Below the pieces are notes generated by a model. It did not search any database. It was not told the DNA's origin and saw only the letters and a list, made by a program, of their open reading frames with translations. The position numbers and the translations under genes are program-made. 64,000 bases of DNA from the NCBI GenBank assembly GCA_035222895.1, contig JAVYIG010000898.1, positions 248,001 through 312,000 of the forward strand, given 5' to 3'. This document shows positions 9,153 through 23,586 of the stretch, piece by piece (positions within the stretch are counted from its first letter, which is position 1; each line of letters begins with the position of its first letter). Origin of the DNA: Strongylocentrotus droebachiensis. Its lineage: Eukaryota; Echinodermata; Echinoidea; Camarodonta; Strongylocentrotidae.

Positions 9153-12100
9153 ACATCGGTTTATGTTTCTCATCTTTCCCTTAAAAAAATGTACCATGGT
9201 AACCAACATTCCATGGTAGTCAAAATTACCATGGTGGACCACGGTAACCATGGTTATCATGGTACATCACATTTGCAAATATCTTTCTTAAAAAGAATGG
9301 TATGGTCTCCTAAGTGGTATCATTATGTTGCGCTTGAGTTTCTCTACCTGTTCGCGACATCGGTTTATGTTTCTCATCTTTCCCTTAAAAAAATGTACCA
9401 TGGTAACCAACATTCCATGGTAGTCAAAATTACCATGGTGGACCACGGTAACCATGGTTATCATGGTACATCACATTTGCAAATATCTTTCTTAAAAAGA
9501 ATGGTATGGTCTCCTAAGTGGTATCATTATGTTGCGCTTGAGCTTCTCTACCTGTTCGCGCCATCGGTTTATGTTTCTCATCTTTATTTATTGCGCGATG
9601 TTGAAAACGATTAAATCGCGTATATACTGTCATATTGCGCAATAAAAGAGTCATTTGAAGCATTTTTTACATTTGCAACATCACATTTGCAAATATCTTT
9701 CTTAAAAAGAATGGTATGGTCTCCTAAGTGGTATCATTATGTTGCGCTTGAGCTTCTCTACCTGTTCGCGCCATCGGTTTATGTTTCTCATCCTTATTTA
9801 TTGCGCGGTGTTGAAAACGATTAAATCGCGTATATACTGTCATATTGTGCAATAAAAGAGTCATTTGAAGCATTTTTTACATTTGCAAATATCTTTCTTA
9901 AAAAGAATGGTATGGTCTCCTAAGTGGTATCATTATGTTGCGCTTGAGCTTCTCTACCTGTTCGCGACATCGGTTTATGTTTCTCATCTTTCCCTTAAAA
10001 AAATGTACCATGGTAACCAACATTCCATGGTAGTCAAAATTACCATGGTGGACCACGGTAACCATGGTTATCATGGTACATCACATTTGCAAATATCTTT
10101 CTTAAAAAGAATGGTATGGTCTCCTAAGTGGTATCATTATGTTGCGCTTGAGCTTCTCTACCTGTTCGCGACATCGGTTTATGTTTCTCATCTTTCCCTT
10201 AAAAAAATGTACCATGGTAACCAACATTCCATGGTAGTCAAAATTACCATGGTGGACCACGGTAACCATGGTTATCATGGTACATCACATTTGCAAATAT
10301 CTTTCTTAAAAAGAATGGTATGGTCTCCTAAGTGGTATCATTATGTTGCGCTTGAGCTTCTCTACCTGTTCGCGCCATCGGTTTATGTTTCTCATCTTTA
10401 TTTATTGCGCGATGTTGAAAACGATTAAATCGCGTATATACTGTCATATTGCGCAATAAAAGAGTCATTTGAAGCATTTTTTACATTTGCAACATCACAT
10501 TTGCAAATATCTTTCTTAAAAAGAATGGTATGGTCTCCTAAGTGGTATCATTATGTTGCGCTTGAGCTTCTCTACCTGTTCGCGTCATCGGTTTATGTTT
10601 TTCATCTTTATTTATTGCGCTTAGAATGCTATGGTCTCCTAAATGGTATCATTATGTTGCGCTTGAGCTTCTCTACCTGTTCGCGACATCGGTTTATGTT
10701 TCTCATCTTTCCCTTAAAAAAATGTACCATGGTAACCAACATTCCATGGTAGTCAAAATTACCATGGTGGACCACGGTAACCATGGTTATCATGGTACAT
10801 CACATTTGCAAATATCTTTCTTAAAAAGAATGGTATGGTCTCCTAAGTGGTATCATTGTGTTGCGCTTGAGCTTCTCTACCTGTTCGCGCCATCGGTTTA
10901 TGTTTCTCATCCTTATTTATTGCGCTTAGAATGCTATGGTCTCCTAAATGGTATCATTATGTTGCGCTTGAGCTTCTCTACCTGTTCGCGACATCGGTTT
11001 ATGTTTCTCATCTTTCCCTTAAAAAAATGTACCATGGTAACCAACATTCCATGGTAGTCAAAATTACCATGGTGGACCACGGTAACCATGGTTATCATGG
11101 TACATCACATTTGCAAATATCTTTCTTAAAAAGAATGGTATGGTCTCCTAAGTGGTATCATTGTGTTGCGCTTGAGCTTCTCTACCTGTTCGCGCCATCG
11201 GTTTATGTTTCTCATCCTTATTTATTGCGCGGTGTTGAAAACGATTAAATCGCGTATATACTGTCATATTTTTCAATAAAAGAGTCATTTGAAGCATTTT
11301 TTACATTTGCAAATATCTTTCTTAAAAAGAATGGTATGGTCTCCTAAGTGGTATCATTATGTTGCGCTTGAGCTTCTCTACCTGTTTGCGCCATCGGTTT
11401 ATGTTTCTCATCTTTATTTATTGCGCGATGTTGAAAACGATTAAATCGCGTATATACTGTCATATTGCGCAATAAAAGAGTCATTTGAAGCATTTTTTAC
11501 ATTTGCAACATCACATTTGCAAATATCTTTCTTAAAAAGAATGGTATGGTCTCCTAAGTGGTATCATTGTGTTGCGCTTGAGCTTCTCTACCTGTTCGCG
11601 CCATCGGTTTATGTTTCTCATCCTTATTTATTGCGCGGTGTTGAAAACGATTAAATCGCGTATATACTGTCATATTTTTCAATAAAAGAGTCATTTGAAG
11701 CATTTTTTACATTTGCAAATATCTTTCTTAAAAAGAATGGTATGGTCTCCTAAGTGGTATCATTATGTTGCGCTTGAGCTTCTCTACCTGTTTGCGCCAT
11801 CGGTTTATGTTTCTCATCTTTATTTATTGCGCGATGTTGAAAACGATTAAATCGCGTATATACTGTCATATTGCGCAATAAAAGAGTCATTTGAAGCATT
11901 TTTTACATTTGCAACATCACATTTGCAAATATCTTTCTTAAAAAGAATGGTATCATTATGTTGCGCTTGAGCTTCTCTACCTGTTCGCGCCATCGGTTTA
12001 TGTTTCTCATCCTTATTTATTGCGCGGTGTTGAAAACGATTAAATCGCGTATATACTGTCATATTGTGCAATAAAAGCGTCATTTGAAGCATTTTTTACA

Positions 12101-12999
12101 TTTGCAAATATCTTTCTTAAAAAGAATGGTATGGTCTCCTAAGTGGTATCATTATGTTGCGCTTGAGCTTCTCTACCTGTTCGCGCCATCGGTTTATGTT
12201 TCTCATCCTTATTTATTGCGCGGTGTTGAAAACGATTAAATCGCGTATATACTGTCATATTGTGCAATAAAAGAGTCATTTGAAGCATTTTTTACATTTG
12301 CAAATATCTTTCTTAAAAAGAATGGTATGGTCTCCTAAGTGGTATCATTATGTTGCGCTTGAGCTTCTCTACCTGTTCGCGACATCGGTTTATGTTTCTC
12401 ATCTTTCCCTTAAAAAAATGTACCATGGTAACCAACATTCCATGGTAGTCAAAATTACCATGGTGGACCACGGTAACCATGGTTATCATGGTACATCACA
12501 TTTGCAAATATCTTTCTTAAAAAGAATGGTATGGTCTCCTAAGTGGTATCATTATGTTGCGCTTGAGCTTCTCTACCTGTTCGCGACATCGGTTTATGTT
12601 TCTCATCTTTCCCTTAAAAAAATGTACCATGGTAACCAACATTCCATGGTAGTCAAAATTACCATGGTGGACCACGGTAACCATGGTTATCATGGTACAT
12701 CACATTTGCAAATATCTTTCTTAAAAAGAATGGTATGGTCTCCTAAGTGGTATCATTATGTTGCGCTTGAGCTTCTCTACCTGTTCGCGCCATCGGTTTA
12801 TGTTTCTCATCTTTATTTATTGCGCGATGTTGAAAACGATTAAATCGCGTATATACTGTCATATTGCGCAATAAAAGAGTCATTTGAAGCATTTTTTACA
12901 TTTGCAACATCACATTTGCAAATATCTTTCTTAAAAAGAATGGTATGGTCTCCTAAGTGGTATCATTATGTTGCGCTTGAGCTTCTCTACCTGTTCGCG
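7684..12999 (+). repeat. Tandem higher-order repeat, 3,229-bp period (second copy partial)
   Basis: 7,684-10,912 is repeated from 10,913 up to about 12,999 at an offset of 3,229 bp. The only difference I noted is GAGTTTCTC at about 9,338 versus GAGCTTCTC in the partner. The left boundary lies in a chimeric monomer whose C-type front joins an F-type TTAGAATGC tail at about 10,926. The right boundary coincides with the left edge of the 21-kb duplication at 13,000/13,001. Confidence 0.82.
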
Positions 13000-13227
13000 T
13001 CATCGGTTTATGTTTTTCATCTTTATTTATTGCGCTTAGAATGCTATGGTCTCCTAAATGGTATCATTATGTTGCGCTTGAGCTTCTCTACCTGTTCGCG
13101 ACATCGGTTTATGTTTCTCATCTTTCCCTTAAAAAAATGTACCATGGTAACCAACATTCCATGGTCGTCAAAATTACCATGATGGACCACGGTAACCATG
13201 GTTATCATGGTACATCACATTTGCAAA

Positions 13228-16200
13228 TATCTTTCTTAAAAAGAATGGTATGGTCTCCTAAGTGGTATCATTGTGTTGCGCTTGAGCTTCTCTACCTGTT
13301 CGCGCCATCGGTTTATGTTTCTCATCCTTATTTATTGCGCGGTGTTGAAAACGATTAAATCGCGTATATACTGTCATATTTTTCAATAAAAGAGTCATTT
13401 GAAGCATTTTTTACATTTGCAAATATCTTTCTTAAAAAGAATGGTATGGTCTCCTAAGTGGTATCATTATGTTGCGCTTGAGCTTCTCTACCTGTTTGCG
13501 CCATCGGTTTATGTTTCTCATCTTTATTTATTGCGCGATGTTGAAAACGATTAAATCGCGTATATACTGTCATATTGCGCAATAAAAGAGTCATTTGAAG
13601 CATTTTTTACATTTGCAACATCACATTTGCAAATATCTTTCTTAAAAAGAATGGTATGGTCTCCTAAGTGGTATCATTGTGTTGCGCTTGAGCTTCTCTA
13701 CCTGTTCGCGCCATCGGTTTATGTTTCTCATCCTTATTTATTGCGCGGTGTTGAAAACGATTAAATCGCGTATATACTGTCATATTTTTCAATAAAAGAG
13801 TCATTTGAAGCATTTTTTACATTTGCAAATATCTTTCTTAAAAAGAATGGTATGGTCTCCTAAGTGGTATCATTATGTTGCGCTTGAGCTTCTCTACCTG
13901 TTTGCGCCATCGGTTTATGTTTCTCATCTTTATTTATTGCGCGATGTTGAAAACGATTAAATCGCGTATATACTGTCATATTGCACAATAAAAGAGCCAT
14001 TTGAAGCAAGTTTTACATTTGCAAATATCTTTCTTAAAAAAATCAACTCGGTCTCCTAAGTGGTATCATTGTGTTGCGCTTGAGCTTCTCTACCTGTTCG
14101 CGCCATCGGTTTATGTTTCTCATCCTTATTTATTGCGCGGTGTTGAAAACGATTAAATCGCGTATATACTGTCATATTTTTCAATAAAAGAGTCATTTGA
14201 AGCATTTTTTACATTTGCAAATATCTTTCTTAAAAAGAATGGTATGGTCTCCTAAGTGGTATCATTGTGTTGCGCTTGAGCTTCTCTACCTGTTCGCGCC
14301 ATCGGTTTATGTTTCTCATCCTTATTTATTGCGCGGTGTTGAAAACGATTAAATCGCGTATATACTGTCATATTTTTCAATAAAAGAGTCATTTGAAGCA
14401 TTTTTTACATTTGCAAATATCTTTCTTAAAAAGAATGGTATGGTCTCCTAAGTGGTATCATTATGTTGCGCTTGAGCTTCTCTACCTGTTTGCGCCATCG
14501 GTTTATGTTTCTCATCTTTATTTATTGCGCGATGTTGAAAACGATTAAATCGCGTATATACTGTCATATTGCACAATAAAAGAGCCATTTGAAGCAAGTT
14601 TTACATTTGCAAATATCTTTCTTAAAAAAATCAACTCGGTCTCCTAAGTGGTATCATTATGCTGCGCTTGAGCTTCTCTATCTGTTCGCGTCATCGGTTT
14701 ATGTTTTTCATCTTTATTTATTGCGCTTAGAATGCTATGGTCTCCTAAATGGTATCATTATGTTGCGCTTGAGCTTCTCTACCTGTTCGCGACATCGGTT
14801 TATGTTTCTCATCTTTCCCTTAAAAAAATGTACCATGGTAACCAACATTCCATGGTAGTCAAAATTACCATGGTGGACCACGGTAACCATGGTTATCATG
14901 GTACATCACATTTGCAAATATCTTTCTTAAAAAGAATGGTATGGTCTCCTAAGTGGTATCATTGTGTTGCGCTTGAGCTTCTCTACCTGTTCGCGCCATC
15001 GGTTTATGTTTCTCATCCTTATTTATTGTGCGGTGTTGAAAACGATTAAATCGCGTATATACTGTCATATTTTTCAATAAAAGAGTCATTTGAAGCATTT
15101 TTTACATTTGCAAATATCTTTCTTAAAAAGAATGGTATGGTCTCCTAAGTGGTATCATTATGTTGCGCTTGAGCTTCTCTACCTGTTTGCGCCATCGGTT
15201 TATGTTTCTCATCTTTATTTATTGCGCGGTGTTGAAAACGATTAAATCGCGTATATACTGTCATATTGTGCAATAAAAGAGTCATTTGAAGCATTTTTTA
15301 CATTTGCAAATATCTTTCTTAAAAAGAATGGTATGGTCTCCTAAGTGGTATCATTATGTTGCGCTTGAGCTTCTCTATCTGTTCGCGTCATCGGTTTATG
15401 TTTTTCATCTTTATTTATTGCGCTTAGAATGCTATGGTCTCCTAAATGGTATCATTATGTTGCGCTTGAGCTTCTCTACCTGTTCGCGACATCGGTTTAT
15501 GTTTCTCATCTTTCCCTTAAAAAAATGTACCATGGTAACCAACATTCCATGGTAGTCAAAATTACCATGGTGGACCACGGTAACCATGGTTATCATGGTA
15601 CATCACATTTGCAAATATCTTTCTTAAAAAGAATGGTATGGTCTCCTAAGTGGTATCATTATGTTGCGCTTGAGCTTCTCTACCTGTTCGCGCCATCGGT
15701 TTATGTTTCTCATCCTTATTTATTGCGCGATGTTGAAAACGATTAAATCGCGTATATACTGTCATATTGCGCAATAAAAGAGTCATTTGAAGCATTTTTT
15801 ACATTTTCAACATCACATTTGCAAATATCTTTCTTAAAAAGAATGGTATGGTCTCCTAAGTGGTATCATTATGTTGCGCTTGAGCTTCTCTACCTGTTCG
15901 CGCCATCGGTTTATGTTTCTCATCCTTATTTATTGCGCGGTGTTGAAAACGATTAAATCGCGTATATACTGTCATATTGTGCAATAAAAGAGTAATTTGA
16001 AGCATTTTTTACATTTGCAAATATCTTTCTTAAAAAGAATGGTATGGTCTCCTAAGTGGTATCATTATGTTGCGCTTGAGCTTCTCTACCTGTTCGCGAC
16101 ATCGGTTTATGTTTCTCATCTTTCCCTTAAAAAAATGTACCATGGTAACCAACATTCCATGGTAGTCAAAATTACCATGGTGGACCACGGTAACCATGGT

Positions 16201-19200
16201 TATCATGGTACATCACATTTGCAAATATCTTTCTTAAAAAGAATGGTATGGTCTCCTAAGTGGTATCATTGTGTTGCGCTTGAGCTTCTCTACCTGTTCG
16301 CGCCATCGGTTTATGTTTCTCATCCTTATTTATTGCGCGGTGTTGAAAACGATTAAATCGCGTATATACTGTCATATTTTTCAATAAAAGAGTCATTTGA
16401 AGCATTTTTTACATTTGCAAATATCTTTCTTAAAAAGAATGGTATGGTCTCCTAAGTGGTATCATTATGTTGCGCTTGAGCTTCTCTACCTGTTTGCGCC
16501 ATCGGTTTATGTTTCTCATCTTTATTTATTGCGCGATGTTGAAAACGATTAAATCGCGTATATACTGTCATATTGCGCAATAAAAGAGTCATTTGAAGCA
16601 TTTTTTACATTTGCAACATCACATTTGCAAATATCTTTCTTAAAAAGAATGGTATGGTCTCCTAAGTGGTATCATTGTGTTGCGCTTGAGCTTCTCTACC
16701 TGTTCGCGCCATCGGTTTATGTTTCTCATCCTTATTTATTGCGCGGTGTTGAAAACGATTAAATCGCGTATATACTGTCATATTTTTCAATAAAAGAGTC
16801 ATTTGAAGCATTTTTTACATTTGCAAATATCTTTCTTAAAAAGAATGGTATGGTCTCCTAAGTGGTATCATTGTGTTGCGCTTGAGCTTCTCTACCTGTT
16901 CGCGCCATCGGTTTATGTTTCTCATCCTTATTTATTGCGCGGTGTTGAAAACGATTAAATCGCGTATATACTGTCATATTTTTCAATAAAAGAGTCATTT
17001 GAAGCATTTTTTACATTTGCAAATATCTTTCTTAAAAAGAATGGTATGGTCTCCTAAGTGGTATCATTATGTTGCGCTTGAGCTTCTCTACCTGTTTGCG
17101 CCATCGGTTTATGTTTCTCATCTTTATTTATTGCGCGATGTTGAAAACGATTAAATCGCGTATATACTGTCATATTGCACAATAAAAGAGCCATTTGAAG
17201 CAAGTTTTACATTTGCAAATATCTTTCTTAAAAAAATCAACTCGGTCTCCTAAGTGGTATCATTGTGTTGCGCTTGAGCTTCTCTACCTGTTCGCGCCAT
17301 CGGTTTATGTTTCTCATCCTTATTTATTGCGCGGTGTTGAAAACGATTAAATCGCGTATATACTGTCATATTTTTCAATAAAAGAGTCATTTGAAGCATT
17401 TTTTACATTTGCAAATATCTTTCTTAAAAAGAATGGTATGGTCTCCTAAGTGGTATCATTGTGTTGCGCTTGAGCTTCTCTACCTGTTCGCGCCATCGGT
17501 TTATGTTTCTCATCCTTATTTATTGCGCGGTGTTGAAAACGATTAAATCGCGTATATACTGTCATATTTTTCAATAAAAGAGTCATTTGAAGCATTTTTT
17601 ACATTTGCAAATATCTTTCTTAAAAAGAATGGTATGGTCTCCTAAGTGGTATCATTATGTTGCGCTTGAGCTTCTCTACCTGTTTGCGCCATCGGTTTAT
17701 GTTTCTCATCTTTATTTATTGCGCGATGTTGAAAACGATTAAATCGCGTATATACTGTCATATTGCACAATAAAAGAGCCATTTGAAGCAAGTTTTACAT
17801 TTGCAAATATCTTTCTTAAAAAAATCAACTCGGTCTCCTAAGTGGTATCATTATGCTGCGCTTGAGCTTCTCTATCTGTTCGCGTCATCGGTTTATGTTT
17901 TTCATCTTTATTTATTGCGCTTAGAATGCTATGGTCTCCTAAATGGTATCATTATGTTGCGCTTGAGCTTCTCTACCTGTTCGCGACATCGGTTTATGTT
18001 TCTCATCTTTCCCTTAAAAAAATGTACCATGGTAACCAACATTCCATGGTAGTCAAAATTACCATGGTGGACCACGGTAACCATGGTTATCATGGTACAT
18101 CACATTTGCAAATATCTTTCTTAAAAAGAATGGTATGGTCTCCTAAGTGGTATCATTGTGTTGCGCTTGAGCTTCTCTACCTGTTCGCGCCATCGGTTTA
18201 TGTTTCTCATCCTTATTTATTGCGCGGTGTTGAAAACGATTAAATCGCGTATATACTGTCATATTTTTCAATAAAAGAGTCATTTGAAGCATTTTTTACA
18301 TTTGCAAATATCTTTCTTAAAAAGAATGGTATGGTCTCCTAAGTGGTATCATTATGTTGCGCTTGAGCTTCTCTACCTGTTTGCGCCATCGGTTTATGTT
18401 TCTCATCTTTATTTATTGCGCGGTGTTGAAAACGATTAAATCGCGTATATACTGTCATATTGTGCAATAAAAGAGTCATTTGAAGCATTTTTTACATTTG
18501 CAAATATCTTTCTTAAAAAGAATGGTATGGTCTCCTAAGTGGTATCATTATGTTGCGCTTGAGCTTCTCTATCTGTTCGCGTCATCGGTTTATGTTTTTC
18601 ATCTTTATTTATTGCGCTTAGAATGCTATGGTCTCCTAAATGGTATCATTATGTTGCGCTTGAGCTTCTCTACCTGTTCGCGACATCGGTTTATGTTTCT
18701 CATCTTTCCCTTAAAAAAATGTACCATGGTAACCAACATTCCATGGTAGTCAAAATTACCATGGTGGACCACGGTAACCATGGTTATCATGGTACATCAC
18801 ATTTGCAAATATCTTTCTTAAAAAGAATGGTATGGTCTCCTAAGTGGTATCATTATGTTGCGCTTGAGCTTCTCTACCTGTTCGCGCCATCGGTTTATGT
18901 TTCTCATCCTTATTTATTGCGCGATGTTGAAAACGATTAAATCGCGTATATACTGTCATATTGCGCAATAAAAGAGTCATTTGAAGCATTTTTTACATTT
19001 TCAACATCACATTTGCAAATATCTTTCTTAAAAAGAATGGTATGGTCTCCTAAGTGGTATCATTATGTTGCGCTTGAGCTTCTCTACCTGTTCGCGCCAT
19101 CGGTTTATGTTTCTCATCCTTATTTATTGCGCGGTGTTGAAAACGATTAAATCGCGTATATACTGTCATATTGTGCAATAAAAGAGTAATTTGAAGCATT

Positions 19201-19450
19201 TTTTACATTTGCAAATATCTTTCTTAAAAAGAATGGTATGGTCTCCTAAGTGGTATCATTATGTTGCGCTTGAGCTTCTCTACCTGTTCGCGACATCGGT
19301 TTATGTTTCTCATCTTTCCCTTAAAAAAATGTACCATGGTAACCAACATTCCATGGTAGTCAAAATTACCATGGTGGACCACGGTAACCATGGTTATCAT
19401 GGTACATCACATTTGCAAATATCTTTCTTAAAAAGAATGGTATGGTCTCC
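13228..19450 (+). repeat. Tandem ~3-kb higher-order repeat with a one-monomer indel
   Basis: 13,228-13,829 (C, A, C) matches 16,226-16,827 at an offset of 2,998 bp. From the D unit at 13,830, matching 17,024, the offset becomes 3,194 and stays so to about 19,450. The difference is exactly 196 bp, one additional C monomer at 16,828-17,023. GTGCGGTG at about 15,030 is private to the first copy. Confidence 0.83.
13830..14025 (+). repeat. Type D satellite monomer (196 bp), exemplar
   Basis: Unit with CTGTTTGCGCC, GCGCGATG, CATATTGCACAATAAAAGAG and CCATTTGAAGCAAGTTTTAC. The unit that follows D always starts TTCTTAAAAAAATCAACTCGG instead of TTCTTAAAAAGAATGGTATGG (here 14,026-14,221), so the D tail and the altered next head travel together as one block. 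An early copy at 1,330-1,524 is one base shorter (195 bp). Confidence 0.85.
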
Positions 19451-20684
19451 TAAGTGGTATCATTATGTTGCGCTTGAGCTTCTCTACCTGTTCGCGCCGT
19501 CGGTTTATGTTTCTCATCTTTATTTATTGCGCGATGTTGAAAACGATTAAATCGCGTATATACTGTCATATTGCGCAATAAAAGAGTCATTTGAAGCATT
19601 TTTTACATTTGCAACATCACATTTGCAAATATCTTTCTTAAAAAGAATGGTATGGTCTCCTAAGTGGTATCATTATGTTGCGCTTGAGCTTCTCTACCTG
19701 TTCGCGCCATCGGTTTATGTTTCTCATCCTTATTTATTGCGCGATGTTGAAAACGATTAAATCGCGTATATACTGTCATATTGCGCAATAAAAGAGTCAT
19801 TTGAAGCATTTTTTTACATTTTCAACATCACATTTGCAAATATCTTTCTTAAAAAGAATGGTATCATTATGTTGCGCTTGAGCTTCTCTACCTGTTCGCG
19901 CCATCGGTTTATGTTTCTCATCCTTATTTATTGCGCGGTGTTGAAAACGATTAAATCGCGTATATACTGTCATATTGTGCAATAAAAGCGTCATTTGAAG
20001 CATTTTTTACATTTGCAAATATCTTTCTTAAAAAGAATGGTATGGTCTCCTAAGTGGTATCATTATGTTGCGCTTGAGCTTCTCTACCTGTTCGCGCCAT
20101 CGGTTTATGTTTCTCATCCTTATTTATTGCGCGATGTTGAAAACGATTAAATCGCGTATATACTGTCATATTGCGCAATAAAAGAGTCATTTGAAGCATT
20201 TTTTACATTTTCAACATCACATTTGCAAATATCTTTCTTAAAAAGAATGGTATGGTCTCCTAAGTGGTATCATTATGTTGCGCTTGAGCTTCTCTACCTG
20301 TTCGCGCCATCGGTTTATGTTTCTCATCCTTATTTATTGCGCGGTGTTGAAAACGATTAAATCGCGTATATACTGTCATATTGTGCAATAAAAGCGTCAT
20401 TTGAAGCATTTTTTACATTTGCAAATATCTTTCTTAAAAAGAATGGTATGGTCTCCTAAGTGGTATCATTATGTTGCGCTTGAGCTTCTCTACCTGTTCG
20501 CGCCATCGGTTTATGTTTCTCATCCTTATTTATTGCGCGATGTTGAAAACGATTAAATCGCGTATATACTGTCATATTGCGCAATAAAAGAGTCATTTGA
20601 AGCATTTTTTACATTTTCAACATCACATTTGCAAATATCTTTCTTAAAAAGAATGGTATGGTCTCCTAAGTGGTATCATTATGT

Positions 20685-23586
20685 TGCGCTTGAGCTTCTC
20701 TACCTGTTCGCGCCATCGGTTTATGTTTCTCATCCTTATTTATTGCGCGGTGTTGAAAACGATTAAATCGCGTATATACTGTCATATTGTGCAATAAAAG
20801 AGTCATTTGAAGCATTTTTTACATTTGCAAATATCTTTCTTAAAAAGAATGGTATGGTCTCCTAAGTGGTATCATTATGTTGCGCTTGAGCTTCTCTACC
20901 TGTTCGCGACATCGGTTTATGTTTCTCATCTTTCCCTTAAAAAAATGTACCATGGTAACCAACATTCCATGGTAGTCAAAATTACCATGGTGGACCACGG
21001 TAACCATGGTTATCATGGTACATCACATTTGCAAATATCTTTCTTAAAAAGAATGGTATGGTCTCCTAAGTGGTATCATTATGTTGCGCTTGAGCTTCTC
21101 TACCTGTTCGCGACATCGGTTTATGTTTCTCATCTTTCCCTTAAAAAAATGTACCATGGTAACCAACATTCCATGGTAGTCAAAATTACCATGGTGGACC
21201 ACGGTAACCATGGTTATCATGGTACATCACATTTGCAAATATCTTTCTTAAAAAGAATGGTATGGTCTCCTAAGTGGTATCATTATGTTGCGTTTGAGCT
21301 TCTCTACCTGTTCGCGCCATCGGTTTATGTTTCTCATCCTTATTTATTGCGCGGTGTTGAAAACGATTAAATCGCGTATATACTGTCATATTTTTCAATA
21401 AAAGAGTCATTTGAAGCATTTTTTACATTTGCAAATATCTTTCTTAAAAAGAATGGTATGGTCTCCTAAGTGGTATCATTATGTTGCGCTTGAGCTTCTC
21501 TACCTGTTCGCGACATCGGTTTATGTTTCTCATCTTTCCCTTAAAAAAATGTACCATGGTAACCAACATTCCATGGTAGTCAAAATTACCATGGTGGACC
21601 ACGGTAACCATGGTTATCATGGTACATCACATTTGCAAATATCTTTCTTAAAAAGAATGGTATGGTCTCCTAAGTGGTATCATTATGTTGCGTTTGAGCT
21701 TCTCTACCTGTTCGCGCCATCGGTTTATGTTTCTCATCCTTATTTATTGCGCGGTGTTGAAAACGATTAAATCGCGTATATACTGTCATATTTTTCAATA
21801 AAAGAGTCATTTGAAGCATTTTTTACATTTGCAAATATCTTTCTTAAAAAGAATGGTATGGTCTCCTAAGTGGTATCATTATGTTGCGCTTGAGCTTCTC
21901 TACCTGTTTGCGCCATCGGTTTATGTTTCTCATCTTTATTTATTGCGCGATGTTGAAAACGATTAAATCGCGTATATACTGTCATATTGCGCAATAAAAG
22001 AGTCATTTGAAGCATTTTTTACATTTGCAACATCACATTTGCAAATATCTTTCTTAAAAAGAATGGTATCATTATGTTGCGCTTGAGCTTCTCTACCTGT
22101 TCGCGCCATCGGTTTATGTTTCTCATCCTTATTTATTGCGCGGTGTTGAAAACGATTAAATCGCGTATATACTGTCATATTGTGCAATAAAAGAGTCATT
22201 TGAAGCATTTTTTACATTTGCAAATATCTTTCTTAAAAAGAATGGTATGGTCTCCTAAGTGGTATCATTATGTTGCGCTTGAGCTTCTCTACCTGTTCGC
22301 GACATCGGTTTATGTTTCTCATCTTTCCCTTAAAAAAATGTACCATGGTAACCAACATTCCATGGTAGTCAAAATTACCATGGTGGACCACGGTAACCAT
22401 GGTTATCATGGTACATCACATTTGCAAATATCTTTCTTAAAAAGAATGGTATGGTCTCCTAAGTGGTATCATTATGTTGCGCTTGAGCTTCTCTACCTGT
22501 TCGCGACATCGGTTTATGTTTCTCATCTTTCCCTTAAAAAAATGTACCATGGTAACCAACATTCCATGGTAGTCAAAATTACCATGGTGGACCACGGTAA
22601 CCATGGTTATCATGGTACATCACATTTGCAAATATCTTTCTTAAAAAGAATGGTATGGTCTCCTAAGTGGTATCATTATGTTGCGTTTGAGCTTCTCTAC
22701 CTGTTCGCGCCATCGGTTTATGTTTCTCATCCTTATTTATTGCGCGGTGTTGAAAACGATTAAATCGCGTATATACTGTCATATTTTTCAATAAAAGAGT
22801 CATTTGAAGCATTTTTTACATTTGCAAATATCTTTCTTAAAAAGAATGGTATGGTCTCCTAAGTGGTATCATTATGTTGCGCTTGAGCTTCTCTACCTGT
22901 TCGCGACATCGGTTTATGTTTCTCATCTTTCCCTTAAAAAAATGTACCATGGTAACCAACATTCCATGGTAGTCAAAATTACCATGGTGGACCACGGTAA
23001 CCATGGTTATCATGGTACATCACATTTGCAAATATCTTTCTTAAAAAGAATGGTATGGTCTCCTAAGTGGTATCATTATGTTGCGTTTGAGCTTCTCTAC
23101 CTGTTCGCGCCATCGGTTTATGTTTCTCATCCTTATTTATTGCGCGGTGTTGAAAACGATTAAATCGCGTATATACTGTCATATTTTTCAATAAAAGAGT
23201 CATTTGAAGCATTTTTTACATTTGCAAATATCTTTCTTAAAAAGAATGGTATGGTCTCCTAAGTGGTATCATTATGTTGCGCTTGAGCTTCTCTACCTGT
23301 TTGCGCCATCGGTTTATGTTTCTCATCTTTATTTATTGCGCGATGTTGAAAACGATTAAATCGCGTATATACTGTCATATTGCGCAATAAAAGAGTCATT
23401 TGAAGCATTTTTTACATTTGCAACATCACATTTGCAAATATCTTTCTTAAAAAGAATGGTATCATTATGTTGCGCTTGAGCTTCTCTACCTGTTCGCGCC
23501 ATCGGTTTATGTTTCTCATCCTTATTTATTGCGCGGTGTTGAAAACGATTAAATCGCGTATATACTGTCATATTGTGCAATAAAAG
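20685..23586 (+). repeat. Tandem 1,393-bp higher-order repeat
   Basis: Two copies of a unit containing EE-C-E-C-A-G, offset 1,393 bp. Both carry the otherwise rare TGCGTTTGAGC, at about 21,291 and 21,691 in the first copy and 22,684 and 23,084 in the second. The match ends where GAGTC at 22,194 aligns with GCGTC at 23,587. The same pair recurs at 42.0-44.8 kb inside the large duplication. Confidence 0.85.
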
